Origin: Streptomyces halobius
Lineage (GTDB): Bacteria > Actinomycetota > Actinomycetes > Streptomycetales > Streptomycetaceae
Length of the DNA stretch: 64,000 nucleotides
Reading direction: 5' to 3'
Assembly: GCF_023277745.1 (NCBI RefSeq)
Contig: NZ_CP086322.1
Coordinates: forward strand, 4,278,001 to 4,342,000
In this document: positions 24,412 to 32,371 of the stretch, one piece after another
Position numbering within the stretch: the first letter of the stretch is position 1
How the letters are laid out: every line of letters starts with the position of its first letter
Position numbers and translations under genes: made by a program
Notes under the pieces: model-generated
The model's input: only the letters and a program-made list of their open reading frames with translations
Told to the model about the DNA's origin: nothing
The model's database searches: none

Positions 24412-24771
24412 TCAGCGGCCGGTCTGCTCTGCGCCGGGATGGAAGATGGCGAGAGCGACGAGGGCGCGGCCGGGCCGGGTGTGGGGGCGCTCCTCGAAGA
24501 GCCGCCCCACGATGAAGTCCCGCTCCAGACGTCGTTCCAGCTGGACGAGCCATCCTGCGGCCACGGATCCGGCACTGAGCTCGGCCATGTGGGCGTGGTA
24601 GGCGGGGACCTTCACGCCGCGCCACGTCAGGGTCACGGCGGGCAGGCCGTCGACCACGGTGGGCTGGGCATGCCAGCCTGGGCGGTCCTTGTCCGGCGCG
24701 TGTGACCAGATGCGCTGTTGGTGCAGGGCGGTACGGACATCGCTGATCAGGGTTTCGATGGTGTTGCTCAC
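24412..24771 (-). CDS. Hypothetical 119-aa protein
   Basis: GTG 24771 begins SNTIETLISDVRTALHQQRIW; the protein continues with GLPAVTLTWRGVKVPAYHAH and a C-terminal helix WLVQLERRLERDFIVGRLFEE. No domain recognised. It lies between the 74-aa and 292-aa genes of the operon. Confidence 0.5.
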   Translation of the reverse strand: MSNTIETLISDVRTALHQQRIWSHAPDKDRPGWHAQPTVVDGLPAVTLTWRGVKVPAYHAHMAELSAGSVAAGWLVQLERRLERDFIVGRLFEERPHTRPGRALVALAIFHPGAEQTGR

Positions 24772-24799
24772 GGTGGTTCCTCCGAGAAGGCGTGGTGTT

Positions 24800-25024
24800 T
24801 CAGAAGAGTTCGTCTTGGCCGTCGACATCGGCCGGCGCGAGAGGACGCCCGGGGCGAGGCCGCGGGCCGGGAGTCGGCTCGCCGAACAGGGCCTCGGTGC
24901 CGAACCGGTCGGGCAGGGCCGGGATCCGTGCGGGGCCTGCGGGTACCGGCAGTTGGTTGGGGGCCGTGTCGTCGAAGTCGGCTCGGCCCATTCCCGTCCA
25001 GTCCTTGCCGGCCTCGGCACTCAC
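24800..25024 (-). CDS. Hypothetical 74-aa disordered protein
   Basis: Pro/Gly-rich and acidic at the end (ADVDGQDELF), probably unstructured. GTG 25024 overlaps the previous stop as GTGA, supporting that it is a real coupled gene. Confidence 0.45.
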   Translation of the reverse strand: MSAEAGKDWTGMGRADFDDTAPNQLPVPAGPARIPALPDRFGTEALFGEPTPGPRPRPGRPLAPADVDGQDELF

Positions 25025-25347
25025 TGAGTCGACTCGGTGGCCGGGGCCGACGGCGTGTCCGGCTGCCTCGTTCCGCTGGCTTCGAGGACCGCGTCCGCCC
25101 AGTCGAGGATGAGGGCGGTACCGGCCCGGCCTGCGGCCTCTCCCGGCCGGTGGCCTTCCTCGAGGGCCTTCAAGTAGCGGGCCGCGGTGACGTCCAGGGC
25201 GTTGGAGGACGTGAAGGCGTTCATGAGGCGGTCGATGTCCACGCCGTGCATGTGGTTGAGGGCCTTGGCGGCGAAGGCGACGATCATGCCGACGTCCTTG
25301 CCGAGCTGCTCGGCCTGGGCTGGGGTGAGGGGCGCGGTGTAGCGCAT
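25021..25347 (-). CDS. Hypothetical 108-aa helical protein next to parB
   Basis: Predominantly helical (TPAQAEQLGKDVGMIVAFAA, GVDIDRLMNAFTSS, ARYLKALEEGHRPGEA). No family recognised. It directly follows parB (118 bp) and could be cotranscribed with it. Confidence 0.55.
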   Translation of the reverse strand: MRYTAPLTPAQAEQLGKDVGMIVAFAAKALNHMHGVDIDRLMNAFTSSNALDVTAARYLKALEEGHRPGEAAGRAGTALILDWADAVLEASGTRQPDTPSAPATESTQ

Positions 25348-25464
25348 GACGGAGCTGTCTCCTGGGGGTGTGGCGAAGAGAAGGAAGGGCCGGTCGGTGC
25401 GTCCGGCCCTCTGTGGATCGGGTGCGCGGGCGGGATTCGCCCGCGCACCCGGCGACTGCGGCTG

Positions 25465-26469
25465 TCAGACCGCGACGGGCTCGCGCTCCGCGTTGTCCGA
25501 CTGCTCGACGTTGCTGTCCGCCTCGGCCTCCGGGTTGACCGTGACCAGCGACCTGGCCTCGGCGTGCGCCTTGGCCTGCTTGAGCTGGAAGCGCGCCTTG
25601 GTCAGCGACTCGGCAACCCGGTCGAGCTGCTCCAGGCGTGCCCCGACCTGACCGTCGAGCATCTCGGCGAGCTTCATCGGCTCGGTGCGGGCGATCTCGT
25701 CGAGCAGCCCACGGACCTGCTCGATCTTGTCGAGCGTCGTGCGGGTCTTCTTCTGCGCGACGGTGCGTTCGGTGCGCTGCTCCTCCGTCATCTCCTCGAC
25801 GATCATCAGCACGGCCTGGTCCTGCTGCTGCTTCATCGCGTAGGCGAAGTGCACGATCTCGTTGTCCGAGGCGAACTCGCCGCGCACGAACTTGCTCAGG
25901 ACTGAACCCTGGTTGGCGAGGTTGAGCGAGGCTATCTGCACGGCCGCCTGCGTGCCGATCTTCCCGTCCTGCACAAGCTCTTGGACCTCGATGCGCAGAT
26001 CGAGGAGGGCGAGGCGCAGCTTGACGTAGGTGGTGGTCTTGGAGAAGTCGGCGGCCACGGACTCGATGGTCGCGCCCTCTTCCTCGTCGAGGATGCGCTG
26101 GTAGCCGTGTGCCTCCTCAAACGGCGTCATGTCCTCGCGGGTGACGTTCTCCGACATCGACCGCTTGAACCGCTGGATCTCGCTCTTCTCCGAAGTGATC
26201 GTCGCGCGGATCTTGGTGCGGCCGAGGATCTGGTGGGCGCGCCAGCGGCGCTCCCCGGCGACGATCTCGTATCCGCCCTTGTCGTTGTCGGGGCGGACCT
26301 CGATGGCCTGCATGAGGCCGTACTTGTCGATGGATGTGGCGAGTTCGTTCAGCGCGTCCTGGTCGAAGTGCTCGCGCGGCTGGCGCGGGTTGCGGTGGAC
26401 CTGGGACATCTTGAGGACGCGCTGCACTGTGGGCTCCAAGAGGTAGTTGGTGAGTTCCCTTGCCCTCAC
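25465..26469 (-). CDS. parB: ParB-family partition/DNA-binding protein
   Basis: A 334-aa ParB-family protein: RNPRQPREHFDQDAL (~26-40), box II EIVAGERRWRAHQ (~68-80), SENVTREDMTPFEEAHGYQR, and an HTH around ESVAADFSKTTTYVKLRLALL. The C-terminal half is coiled-coil-like. Intact GERR suggests a CTP-dependent clamp as in typical ParB. No parA is present in the window. GTG 26469 lies only 11 nt after the -10 box of P1, so the mRNA may be leaderless. Confidence 0.85.
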   Translation of the reverse strand: MRARELTNYLLEPTVQRVLKMSQVHRNPRQPREHFDQDALNELATSIDKYGLMQAIEVRPDNDKGGYEIVAGERRWRAHQILGRTKIRATITSEKSEIQRFKRSMSENVTREDMTPFEEAHGYQRILDEEEGATIESVAADFSKTTTYVKLRLALLDLRIEVQELVQDGKIGTQAAVQIASLNLANQGSVLSKFVRGEFASDNEIVHFAYAMKQQQDQAVLMIVEEMTEEQRTERTVAQKKTRTTLDKIEQVRGLLDEIARTEPMKLAEMLDGQVGARLEQLDRVAESLTKARFQLKQAKAHAEARSLVTVNPEAEADSNVEQSDNAEREPVAV

Positions 26470-26472
26470 CTT

Positions 26473-26508
26473 GTATCTAAATTCTACTCTTCATTAGGGG
26501 GGTGTCCA
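26473..26508 (-). promoter_or_regulatory. Repeat promoter P1 (parB)
   Basis: A second copy of the 36-bp block, 34/36 identical to P2. The minus-strand elements are TGGACA (26503-26508), a 16-bp spacer and TAGAAT (26481-26486), ending 11 nt before the parB GTG. The inverted repeat of P2 is partly lost here (CATTAG for ATTTAG). Confidence 0.65.
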
Positions 26509-26576
26509 CTCCCGAACAACCCCCGTGAAGTGACCTCGACCACGCCCGATAGAGGGCTCTGAAATGCGGAAACACC

Positions 26577-26607
26577 TGTGGGCGCCGGGTTGCTCCCAGC
26601 GCCCACA
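26577..26607 (-). terminator. Hairpin after the WhiB-like gene
   Basis: TGTGGGCGC pairs with GCGCCCACA (9 bp), with an inner GGG/CCC that can extend the fold. It follows the 26622 stop on the minus strand and separates the WhiB-like gene from the parB promoter. Confidence 0.6.
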
Positions 26608-26621
26608 AGTCAGTTAGTCAT

Positions 26622-26966
26622 TCACGGCGCAAGCGGGTGGCCGCCCCCGTCCGCCCGCTCGCGCCACCGCTGGACTTCGGCGGGCGCGCCCGCCGGTACG
26701 GCTGTGCCGCAGTCGCTCCGGATGGGGCACACGGAACAGACCCGCACCGCGTCCTCGGCCGTGATCAGCGCCCCGTCGTCCCCTGTCTCCAGCGGCTGCA
26801 TCGCACACAGCCCACTGCTCCAAAGAATCGGCCTCGCCGCCTGGTTCGGTTCGCGGTGAAGACCGCTGAGTGTGCGGATGATTCCCACGCCGTCTGTGTG
26901 GTCGGTGCCCGTCCCTTTCGGACTGGGCAGTTTCGCGAGCGCCATGATGCGCTGCGCATCAATCAC
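26622..26966 (-). CDS. Divergent WhiB-like protein
   Basis: A 114-aa protein with the four-Cys arrangement of WhiB iron-sulfur proteins: one Cys in SSGLCAMQ and then VRVCSVCPIRSDC (C-x2-C-x5-C). The G(I/V)WGG turn and basic tail of typical WhiB proteins are missing after the Cys cluster; instead it ends in APAEVQRWRERADGGGH. It may bind a 4Fe-4S cluster and respond to redox or NO, but DNA binding is doubtful. Confidence 0.6.
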   Translation of the reverse strand: MIDAQRIMALAKLPSPKGTGTDHTDGVGIIRTLSGLHREPNQAARPILWSSGLCAMQPLETGDDGALITAEDAVRVCSVCPIRSDCGTAVPAGAPAEVQRWRERADGGGHPLAP

Positions 26967-27114
26967 TTCCGCCCCTTCGTGACGTCAGGACCGGTCCCGT
27001 GTCCGGCCCTGCGCAATGGCGGCTGCCCGTATGCGGCGCAGCCGCCGGCCCCAGGGTCCGGCCCCCGCCAGCCGCATCGGACGGCTGTACTTCCGGGCGC
27101 CTGGGGCCGTGGGC

Positions 27115-27819
27115 TCAGTGCCCCATGCCCACTCCGCCGTCGACGGGCAGCACCGCGCCGGTGATGTACGACGCCTCGTCACTGGCGAGGAAACGGACGG
27201 CGGCCGCGATGTCCTCGGGCCGTGCGGCAGTGCCGAGGGGGATCTGCGCCAGGAGTGCCTTCGTGCGCTCTTCCGTGAGGACCGCGGTCATGTCGGTGGC
27301 GGTGAGGCCCGGTGCGACGACGTTGGAGGTGATGCCGCGGGAGCCGAGCTCGCGGGCCAGGGAGCGGGAGAAGCCGATCAGTCCGGCCTTGGCGGCCGCG
27401 TAGTTGGACTGGCCTGCCTCGCCGAGCATGGCGACGGCGGAGGAGATGAAGATCAGGCGGCCGGAGCGGGCGCGCAGCATGCCGCGGCTGGCTCGCTTGG
27501 CGACCCGGTAGGCGGCGGTGAGGTTGGTGTTGATGACGTCGGCGAAGTCCTCCTCCGACATGCGCAGCAGCAGGGCGTCGCGGGTGATGCCCGCGTTCGC
27601 CACCAGGACCTCGACCGGGCCGTGCTCTTCCTCGATCCGCTTGTACGCCAGTTCGACCTGCTCAGGGTCGGTGATGTCGCACTGAACCGCGAGGAACCCG
27701 GCTGGAGGCTCCCCCGAGCGGTAGGTGATCGCGACCCTGTCCCCGGCCTCTGCCATGGCCTTGGCTATCTCGAAACCGATGCCTCGGTTGCCACCGGTGA
27801 TGAAGACGCTGCGGCTCAT
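27115..27819 (-). CDS. fabG: 3-oxoacyl-ACP reductase (FabG-type SDR)
   Basis: A classical short-chain dehydrogenase of ~234 aa: SVFITGGNRGIGFEIA (NADP-binding TGxxxGIG), CDITDPEQ, LVANAGITRD (NAG), ISS catalytic Ser, SNYAAAKAG (Tyr-xxx-Lys) and a C-terminal VDGGVGMGH. It would reduce beta-ketoacyl-ACP with NADPH. The start MSRS at 27819 is preferred; an ATG at 27831 is possible. The usual Streptomyces partner fabI is not downstream. It is divergent from an MmyB-type regulator, so it may be that regulator's SDR target rather than the housekeeping copy. Confidence 0.8.
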   Translation of the reverse strand: MSRSVFITGGNRGIGFEIAKAMAEAGDRVAITYRSGEPPAGFLAVQCDITDPEQVELAYKRIEEEHGPVEVLVANAGITRDALLLRMSEEDFADVINTNLTAAYRVAKRASRGMLRARSGRLIFISSAVAMLGEAGQSNYAAAKAGLIGFSRSLARELGSRGITSNVVAPGLTATDMTAVLTEERTKALLAQIPLGTAARPEDIAAAVRFLASDEASYITGAVLPVDGGVGMGH

Positions 27820-28177
27820 AGGGGGTGTCACCTCTCGGGACTCGTCGGTGCAAGGCCGCCCGTGGCAAGGCGGGTTGCGCCGAGCCGCGAAGGCGGTTCG
27901 TCTGGAACATCCCGTTAGGGATCCGTTAAGACCCCATTACTTTGCACTGGTCGGTCAGTTATTTCGGCCACGTCGCCATGGCTCGAAAGCGGCCGCAACC
28001 GCGACTTGCGCCACACGCTGACACTCCACCCCCCAACTTGACCCAACGTGTCCGTATATGGGCATCTTTCATGTGAGGTGGGCAACGGGGGGCGAAGTTC
28101 GCGATCTATCACGAAGGCATTAAGGTCCCCTAAGTCTTTCCTATACGTTTACTTACTAAAGATGGAGTAATGCGCGG
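27820..28177. promoter_or_regulatory. Divergent fabG / MmyB-regulator promoter region
   Basis: About 350 bp without a gene. It holds AT-richer segments such as CTATACGTTTACTTACTAAAG near 28141-28161, just before the regulator, and CGTTAGGGATCCGTTAAG near 27910. MmyB-type regulators are known to bind the shared promoter of a divergent SDR gene, so operators are expected here. Confidence 0.4.
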
Positions 28178-28990
28178 ATGTCAGCAGCTCTGCCACCGAT
28201 TGGCCGTTTCCTGAAGGCGTGGCGCGCCCAGCGCGACCCCAACCAGGTGCCGGGCTTCACCGCCCGGTTCGGCCCCAGGACCAAGCCCGGGATCAAACAG
28301 GTGGAGTTGGCCCAGCTCACCGGGGTCTCCACTACCTGGGTGCGTGAGCTGGAGCACGGCCGGGCTAAGAACCCGTCGGTGGAGTGGCTGCAGCGCATCG
28401 TTCGAATACTTGACCTCGACCCCGCCCAGCGCCACACGCTGTTCGTCTACGCCACCGGCCAGGAGCCTCCGCTGCTGTACCGTCCGGACGCTTCGAACCT
28501 GGACCCGTCGACCGCAGCTCTCATCCGGGTCCAGCCCTGGCCGGCATACATCTCGGACTTCGCCTGGGACGTGCTCCTCTACAACGAGGCGAGCGAACGC
28601 GACTGGCCGTGGATGAAGCACGGCATCAACATCATGATCTGGGCCCTGGCCTTCCCCGAAGCCCGCCTACAGCTCATCAACTGGGAAGAGGACTGGGCCA
28701 AGCCGATGGCCTCCCAGCTGCGACTGCGCGCAGACGCGCACCCGGACAACCGGCGCCTGGCCGAAGTCATCGCCCAGATCAAGGAGCGCGACAAGGTGGC
28801 GCGCAGAATCCTCGAAGAAGACCTGACGTCCGTCACCCACCCCGACGGCGACCGGCGCTGGCTGTACCTGCCCGGCCACGGCGACGAGGAGTTCGAAGTC
28901 GTCTTCCGCGCCTACGCCCCGCTCAGCGACTACAGCCAGCGGTTCATGTGCGTCGTTCCCGCGGCCGAGGCTCACACCCTGGCGAGCTGA
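28178..28990 (+). CDS. XRE-family regulator with MmyB-like ligand domain
   Basis: A 270-aa protein. The N-terminal HTH (~10-75) reads KQVELAQLTGVSTTWVRELEHGRAK. The C-terminal MmyB-like PAS-type domain (~100-265) has ALIRVQPWPAYISDFAWDVL, NEASERDWPWMKHGINIMIWAL and VVFRAYAPLSDYSQRFMCVVP. In actinomycetes this family is linked to control of adjacent oxidoreductase genes and may bind fatty acids. Divergent from fabG. Confidence 0.85.
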   Translation: MSAALPPIGRFLKAWRAQRDPNQVPGFTARFGPRTKPGIKQVELAQLTGVSTTWVRELEHGRAKNPSVEWLQRIVRILDLDPAQRHTLFVYATGQEPPLLYRPDASNLDPSTAALIRVQPWPAYISDFAWDVLLYNEASERDWPWMKHGINIMIWALAFPEARLQLINWEEDWAKPMASQLRLRADAHPDNRRLAEVIAQIKERDKVARRILEEDLTSVTHPDGDRRWLYLPGHGDEEFEVVFRAYAPLSDYSQRFMCVVPAAEAHTLAS

Positions 28991-29005
28991 TGCGGCCCCC
29001 CGATC

Positions 29006-30733
29006 TCAGGTCGGGAACTCCCCGCACCACTCCCGGTTGAGCAGGTACTTCGGCAGGTACGGCGACGCGGTGTCGATGGGGAAGTCCCAGTCGTGGGCGA
29101 GACACGCCATCGCGAGGGGGCCCAGGGCCACGCGGCCGCGCGGATCGTTCGTCGAGCCGTTCCAGTAGCGGTCGTGGTGGGCGAGCGCCTCGGTGAAGGC
29201 TTCGGCGAAGGCGGCGTGGTCGTTGGTGATGAGCCGGTGGCAGAGGGCGACGGGCTGGTAGTCGACCAGGTCCAGGAAGTCCTTCGGGGTGCGGGTCGCC
29301 ACGTGCGGGTGGGACGTCTCCATGGTGGCAAGCAGCTTGGGGACGATGTCATCCATGGGCTGGCGCAGCCAGTGGCTTTGCAGGGTGTCGATCCAGTGGA
29401 AGACGTAGTCGTCCTGATTGCTCGCCCGGCGCAGGTCGTCCAGCGGAACCTGGCTCAGGCGCGTCAGCCGGTCGGTCTCGCGGCAGACGAGGGCGAGCCA
29501 GAAAGCGTCGAGCCAGGCGCGGGCGTCGGCGTACGGCGCGGGGCCGGTGGCGGGCAGGGCCAGCATGCGGTCACCGACCCGGCACTCCACGATGCCCTCC
29601 CGGGCGAGGGTGGTGGCGAACATTGCGGAGCCGACCTGCATGGCGGTGACCCAGCTCTCCCAGGTCTCCAGCATCGCGGCGTCGGGGTCGTCCGCGCAGC
29701 GGGCGTGGGCAACCGTCAGGGCCGCCGCAAAGGCGTCGCCGAGGCTGCCCGGATCCTGTTCCAGCCGCTCGGTGAACTCGCCTACCACACACGCCAGTTG
29801 CTCAACATCGGCCGCCGAGCTTCCGACGGCGGTCTCCTGCTCCCCGCGCAGTGTCTTCATCATCTCCAGCAGCTCCTGCGGCGGCTGCACGGACAAGGAG
29901 CGGTTCTCGTGGTCGAAGACCGTGAGGCAGACCAGGCGTGACTGGTGCCACCAGTACAGCCTGGGGGTGAGCGAGCCGGGGCCGTCCTCGTAGGCGCCGA
30001 GGGCGTAGGTGCCCAGCTCGTTGACCGCGTCCGCCAGGGTGCCGTCCACGATCGGATGGAACGCCAGCAGGTGCCGGGTCGGAACCGCGACGAGCGCCCC
30101 GGCCTCCGGCAGCTCCCGGCCGGTGACGACCTGGGCCAGTTCGGGCAGCATGAGCGCCTTGCTCGCGATGAAGTGGGACGCGCCGCTGACTGAGTGCAGC
30201 AGCGCGCCCGACGGCCCGCGCACCTCCACGTGCTCCACCGGTTCGCCCAGCAGGTTCGCCCGGCCCGCCGCCCACAGCTCATCGAGGCCGGCGCGGGCCA
30301 CGTCGGCGTCGTTCAGGAGCCGTATGGAGGTGGGCGTGTCCAGCGCCAGGGCCGCGACGAGGTCCTCGGCCACCGGCCGGGCGTAACGGAAATGGCCGGC
30401 GGCGTCCGCGGGGAAGGCGTCGGCCGGCAGGAGGCGCAGATACGTCTGCCGCAGCAGCTCTGCCGCACCCTCATCGCCCTGGGATGCACTCTCCAGTCGG
30501 GCGAAGTGCTCGGCGACCAGCTCCGGCCAGTGCCGCTCCGCCACGGTGCGGCACCGCTGCGCCAGCGCCGTCAGCGGGCTGAGGCGCCCGCCACGCTCGA
30601 CGGCCCCTCCCCCGATCGTCGGGCGAGTGCCGTCCCGGGCTAGGAAGTAGTCGGCCGCCAGATTTCGCAGGCGTTCGGCCTGCGGCACGGTGAGCATGGG
30701 CAAGTGGGCGTCGGGTGCGTGGTGTTGGGTCAC
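29006..30733 (-). CDS. Imm49-like immunity protein with extended N-terminus
   Basis: A 575-aa soluble protein. The C-terminal ~250 residues resemble the Imm49 family of polymorphic-toxin immunity proteins: WIDTLQSHWLRQ, DLVDYQPVALCHRLI, HHDRYWNGSTNDPRGRVALGP, and the closing YLPKYLLNREWCGEFPT. The N-terminal 300 residues have no recognised domain. No toxin gene is adjacent, so it is an orphan here. Assignment is from family memory. Confidence 0.6.
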   Translation of the reverse strand: MTQHHAPDAHLPMLTVPQAERLRNLAADYFLARDGTRPTIGGGAVERGGRLSPLTALAQRCRTVAERHWPELVAEHFARLESASQGDEGAAELLRQTYLRLLPADAFPADAAGHFRYARPVAEDLVAALALDTPTSIRLLNDADVARAGLDELWAAGRANLLGEPVEHVEVRGPSGALLHSVSGASHFIASKALMLPELAQVVTGRELPEAGALVAVPTRHLLAFHPIVDGTLADAVNELGTYALGAYEDGPGSLTPRLYWWHQSRLVCLTVFDHENRSLSVQPPQELLEMMKTLRGEQETAVGSSAADVEQLACVVGEFTERLEQDPGSLGDAFAAALTVAHARCADDPDAAMLETWESWVTAMQVGSAMFATTLAREGIVECRVGDRMLALPATGPAPYADARAWLDAFWLALVCRETDRLTRLSQVPLDDLRRASNQDDYVFHWIDTLQSHWLRQPMDDIVPKLLATMETSHPHVATRTPKDFLDLVDYQPVALCHRLITNDHAAFAEAFTEALAHHDRYWNGSTNDPRGRVALGPLAMACLAHDWDFPIDTASPYLPKYLLNREWCGEFPT

Positions 30734-30759
30734 CCGGCAACTCTATTAGGCCCGGTCAG

Positions 30760-30861
30760 CTACCCCGCGTGCAGCATCAGACCTATCCCGACCACCAATA
30801 GCCCCACGGCGGCGATCCGGGGCGCGCCGAAGCGTTCCTTGAAGAAGGGCGCCTCCTCAAC
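30760..30861 (-). pseudogene. C-terminal remnant of a membrane transporter (SMR/DMT-like)
   Basis: The frame reads FFKERFGAPRIAAVGLLVVG and ends LMLHAG before TAG 30760-30762, which looks like the final helix of a small multidrug resistance or DMT exporter. The sequence upstream of EEAPFFKERFG no longer reads as a membrane protein; the break coincides with the right flank of the recombinase region. It is likely an integration scar, with the 5' part displaced elsewhere. Confidence 0.5.
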
Positions 30862-31104
30862 GTCTGTGAGTAGCGCAACGCGTAAGTGATCACGGCCTGA
30901 ACAGGGTGGACCCAACGGTCCACCGCGGCCGACCGCCCCGGGCGGTTCCGGGGGGCTTGGGGGCTCTTCACAGCTTCTGAGCCCCAGGAAGGCCAGCCCG
31001 CACCCCTGCGACCTCTGGGCCAGGGCGAGTCGTCCATGCCGAACCATGCGCTGACCGCAGGGTGGGGTCCAACCTGGTCCGGGAGCCCCCGTCTGCCGGT
31101 GCCT
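30862..31104. other. Palindrome-rich gap downstream of serine recombinase
   Basis: No gene. It contains a perfect palindrome GGTGGACC-CAAC-GGTCCACC (30905-30924) and a CCGCCC/GGGCGG repeat near 30931. Close to a truncated gene and a recombinase, this could hold an attachment site, but no direct duplicate is seen to prove it. Confidence 0.35.
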
Positions 31105-31130
31105 TCAGCGTCGGGCGGCCGACGCTGAAG
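31103..31130 (-). terminator. Hairpin overlapping the recombinase stop
   Basis: CTTCAGCGTCGG / CCGACGCTGAAG form a perfect 12-bp stem with a 4-nt loop (GCGG). It covers the last codons and stop of the recombinase gene. Confidence 0.6.
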
Positions 31131-32112
31131 GAGAGATGGACGGCTTGCGCCAGTCGATCTCAATCCGCTCGCTCGGATCGCGGTGCTTGCCGCGGCCGAC
31201 TGCCAGCACTCGTACCTTGACGATCTCCACACAGACCAGGGCGCGCTGCGAGGAGCGTGGCGCTGAATTCCACCACTCCACGAGGTTCGTGACGCCCTCG
31301 ACCGGGAGATCCGCCATCTGCTCCAGGAACCGCAGCCGATTGCGCGACTGGCGCAGGTCGCCCTTCGTGGCCTTCTCCGCGGCGGCGTACGCGGCTTCCA
31401 CGAGCACGTCGCGCATGTTGCGCAGCTCCTCGAACCGCTTCTCGGCTCCGGCGATGTGCTCCTTGAGGCGCTCCGCTTCCGCCTGGATGTCAGCCAGCAG
31501 CCGCGCCAGGTGCTCCTGAGCGCCCGGGCGCAGAAGCTCAGCAAGCACCTCCTCGGTCACCGAGTCTTCGAGCCGGTCGGCATTCATCCGGACTCGTCCA
31601 CACGAAGGCTGCCTGGCGCGTGGCGGCGGGCAACGGTAGGACGGGTCGGCGTCGCCGGTCACCCGCGTCCCCACCATCGCGTGCTTGCAACTGCCGCACT
31701 CCGCCACACCATCGGTCAGCAGGTACTCGAACGCCTCCCGCGCTTCGGGCTGTTGGCTCCGCTGCTCCGCGAACAGCGCCAGCACGCGCCGGTATTCATC
31801 CGGCGTCAGGACTGTCGCGCCGAAGTCTTCGATCGGATTGCCGTCGCTGTCCAGACCGGCCATGCGCGGGTGGCTGAGCACCCGGGTCAGCACCTCGGGA
31901 ACCCACTCATTCCCGAACGTGGTGCGATAGCCCTCGCGGTTCATCCAGCGGCATGTCTCTGCCTTGTTCTGCCCAGCGAACAGTCGCGACGTGGCCTTCC
32001 GTAGGGCCCCGGCCTCCTCAGGGTGCAGCACCCCGCGGCTTTGGTAGCCCGACAGCCGTGCCATGAGTCTCCGTCCGATCGGGAGCGTGATCGCCTGCCC
32101 ATTAGCGATCAC
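31105..32112 (-). CDS. Serine recombinase lacking the catalytic domain
   Basis: A 335-aa protein corresponding to the C-terminal part of a large serine recombinase: a recombinase domain (~20-130, ETCRWMNREGYRTTFGNEW, VLSHPRMAGL), a zinc ribbon (CGSCKHAM ... YRCP...PSCG), and a coiled coil (~185-265). The 150-residue N-terminal resolvase domain with the nucleophilic Ser is absent, so it cannot cut DNA alone. GGAGGT lies just before GTG 32112, so it is expressed as a separate protein rather than simply cut by frameshift. Confidence 0.75.
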   Translation of the reverse strand: MIANGQAITLPIGRRLMARLSGYQSRGVLHPEEAGALRKATSRLFAGQNKAETCRWMNREGYRTTFGNEWVPEVLTRVLSHPRMAGLDSDGNPIEDFGATVLTPDEYRRVLALFAEQRSQQPEAREAFEYLLTDGVAECGSCKHAMVGTRVTGDADPSYRCPPPRARQPSCGRVRMNADRLEDSVTEEVLAELLRPGAQEHLARLLADIQAEAERLKEHIAGAEKRFEELRNMRDVLVEAAYAAAEKATKGDLRQSRNRLRFLEQMADLPVEGVTNLVEWWNSAPRSSQRALVCVEIVKVRVLAVGRGKHRDPSERIEIDWRKPSISPSASAARR

Positions 32113-32371
32113 TTACCTCCGTAATAGGTCACGATATCTGGACTGCATGGTCGGCATGACTTTGAGGGTGCGCAGGTAGCAGGCGGAAAGGCGTTTATGC
32201 ACGTCACAAGGCCAACCCGAAGCCGACGTGTGGCGCACATCACTGCAACCGTCGAGATGTAAACAACCTCAAGCAATAATGCGCACCACGCATCCCTGAC
32301 CCGCGCAAAAGGGCCCGACCAGCCACCCTCGAGGGACAGCGAGCCGAGCCCATAGGGCGCAACGCATCACC
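32113..32371. other. Gap between excisionase-like gene and recombinase
   Basis: No gene seen. The recombinase ribosome-binding site (TTACGGAGGTAA) is at its left end. The rest is moderately AT-rich with no recognised site. Confidence 0.3.

Noticed and set aside
28490..28510. GCTTCGAACCTGGACCCGTC as a duplicate of the tRNA-Thr 3' end
   Set aside because: Only TCGAACC matches; it lies inside the MmyB regulator coding region and is too short to be an att site.
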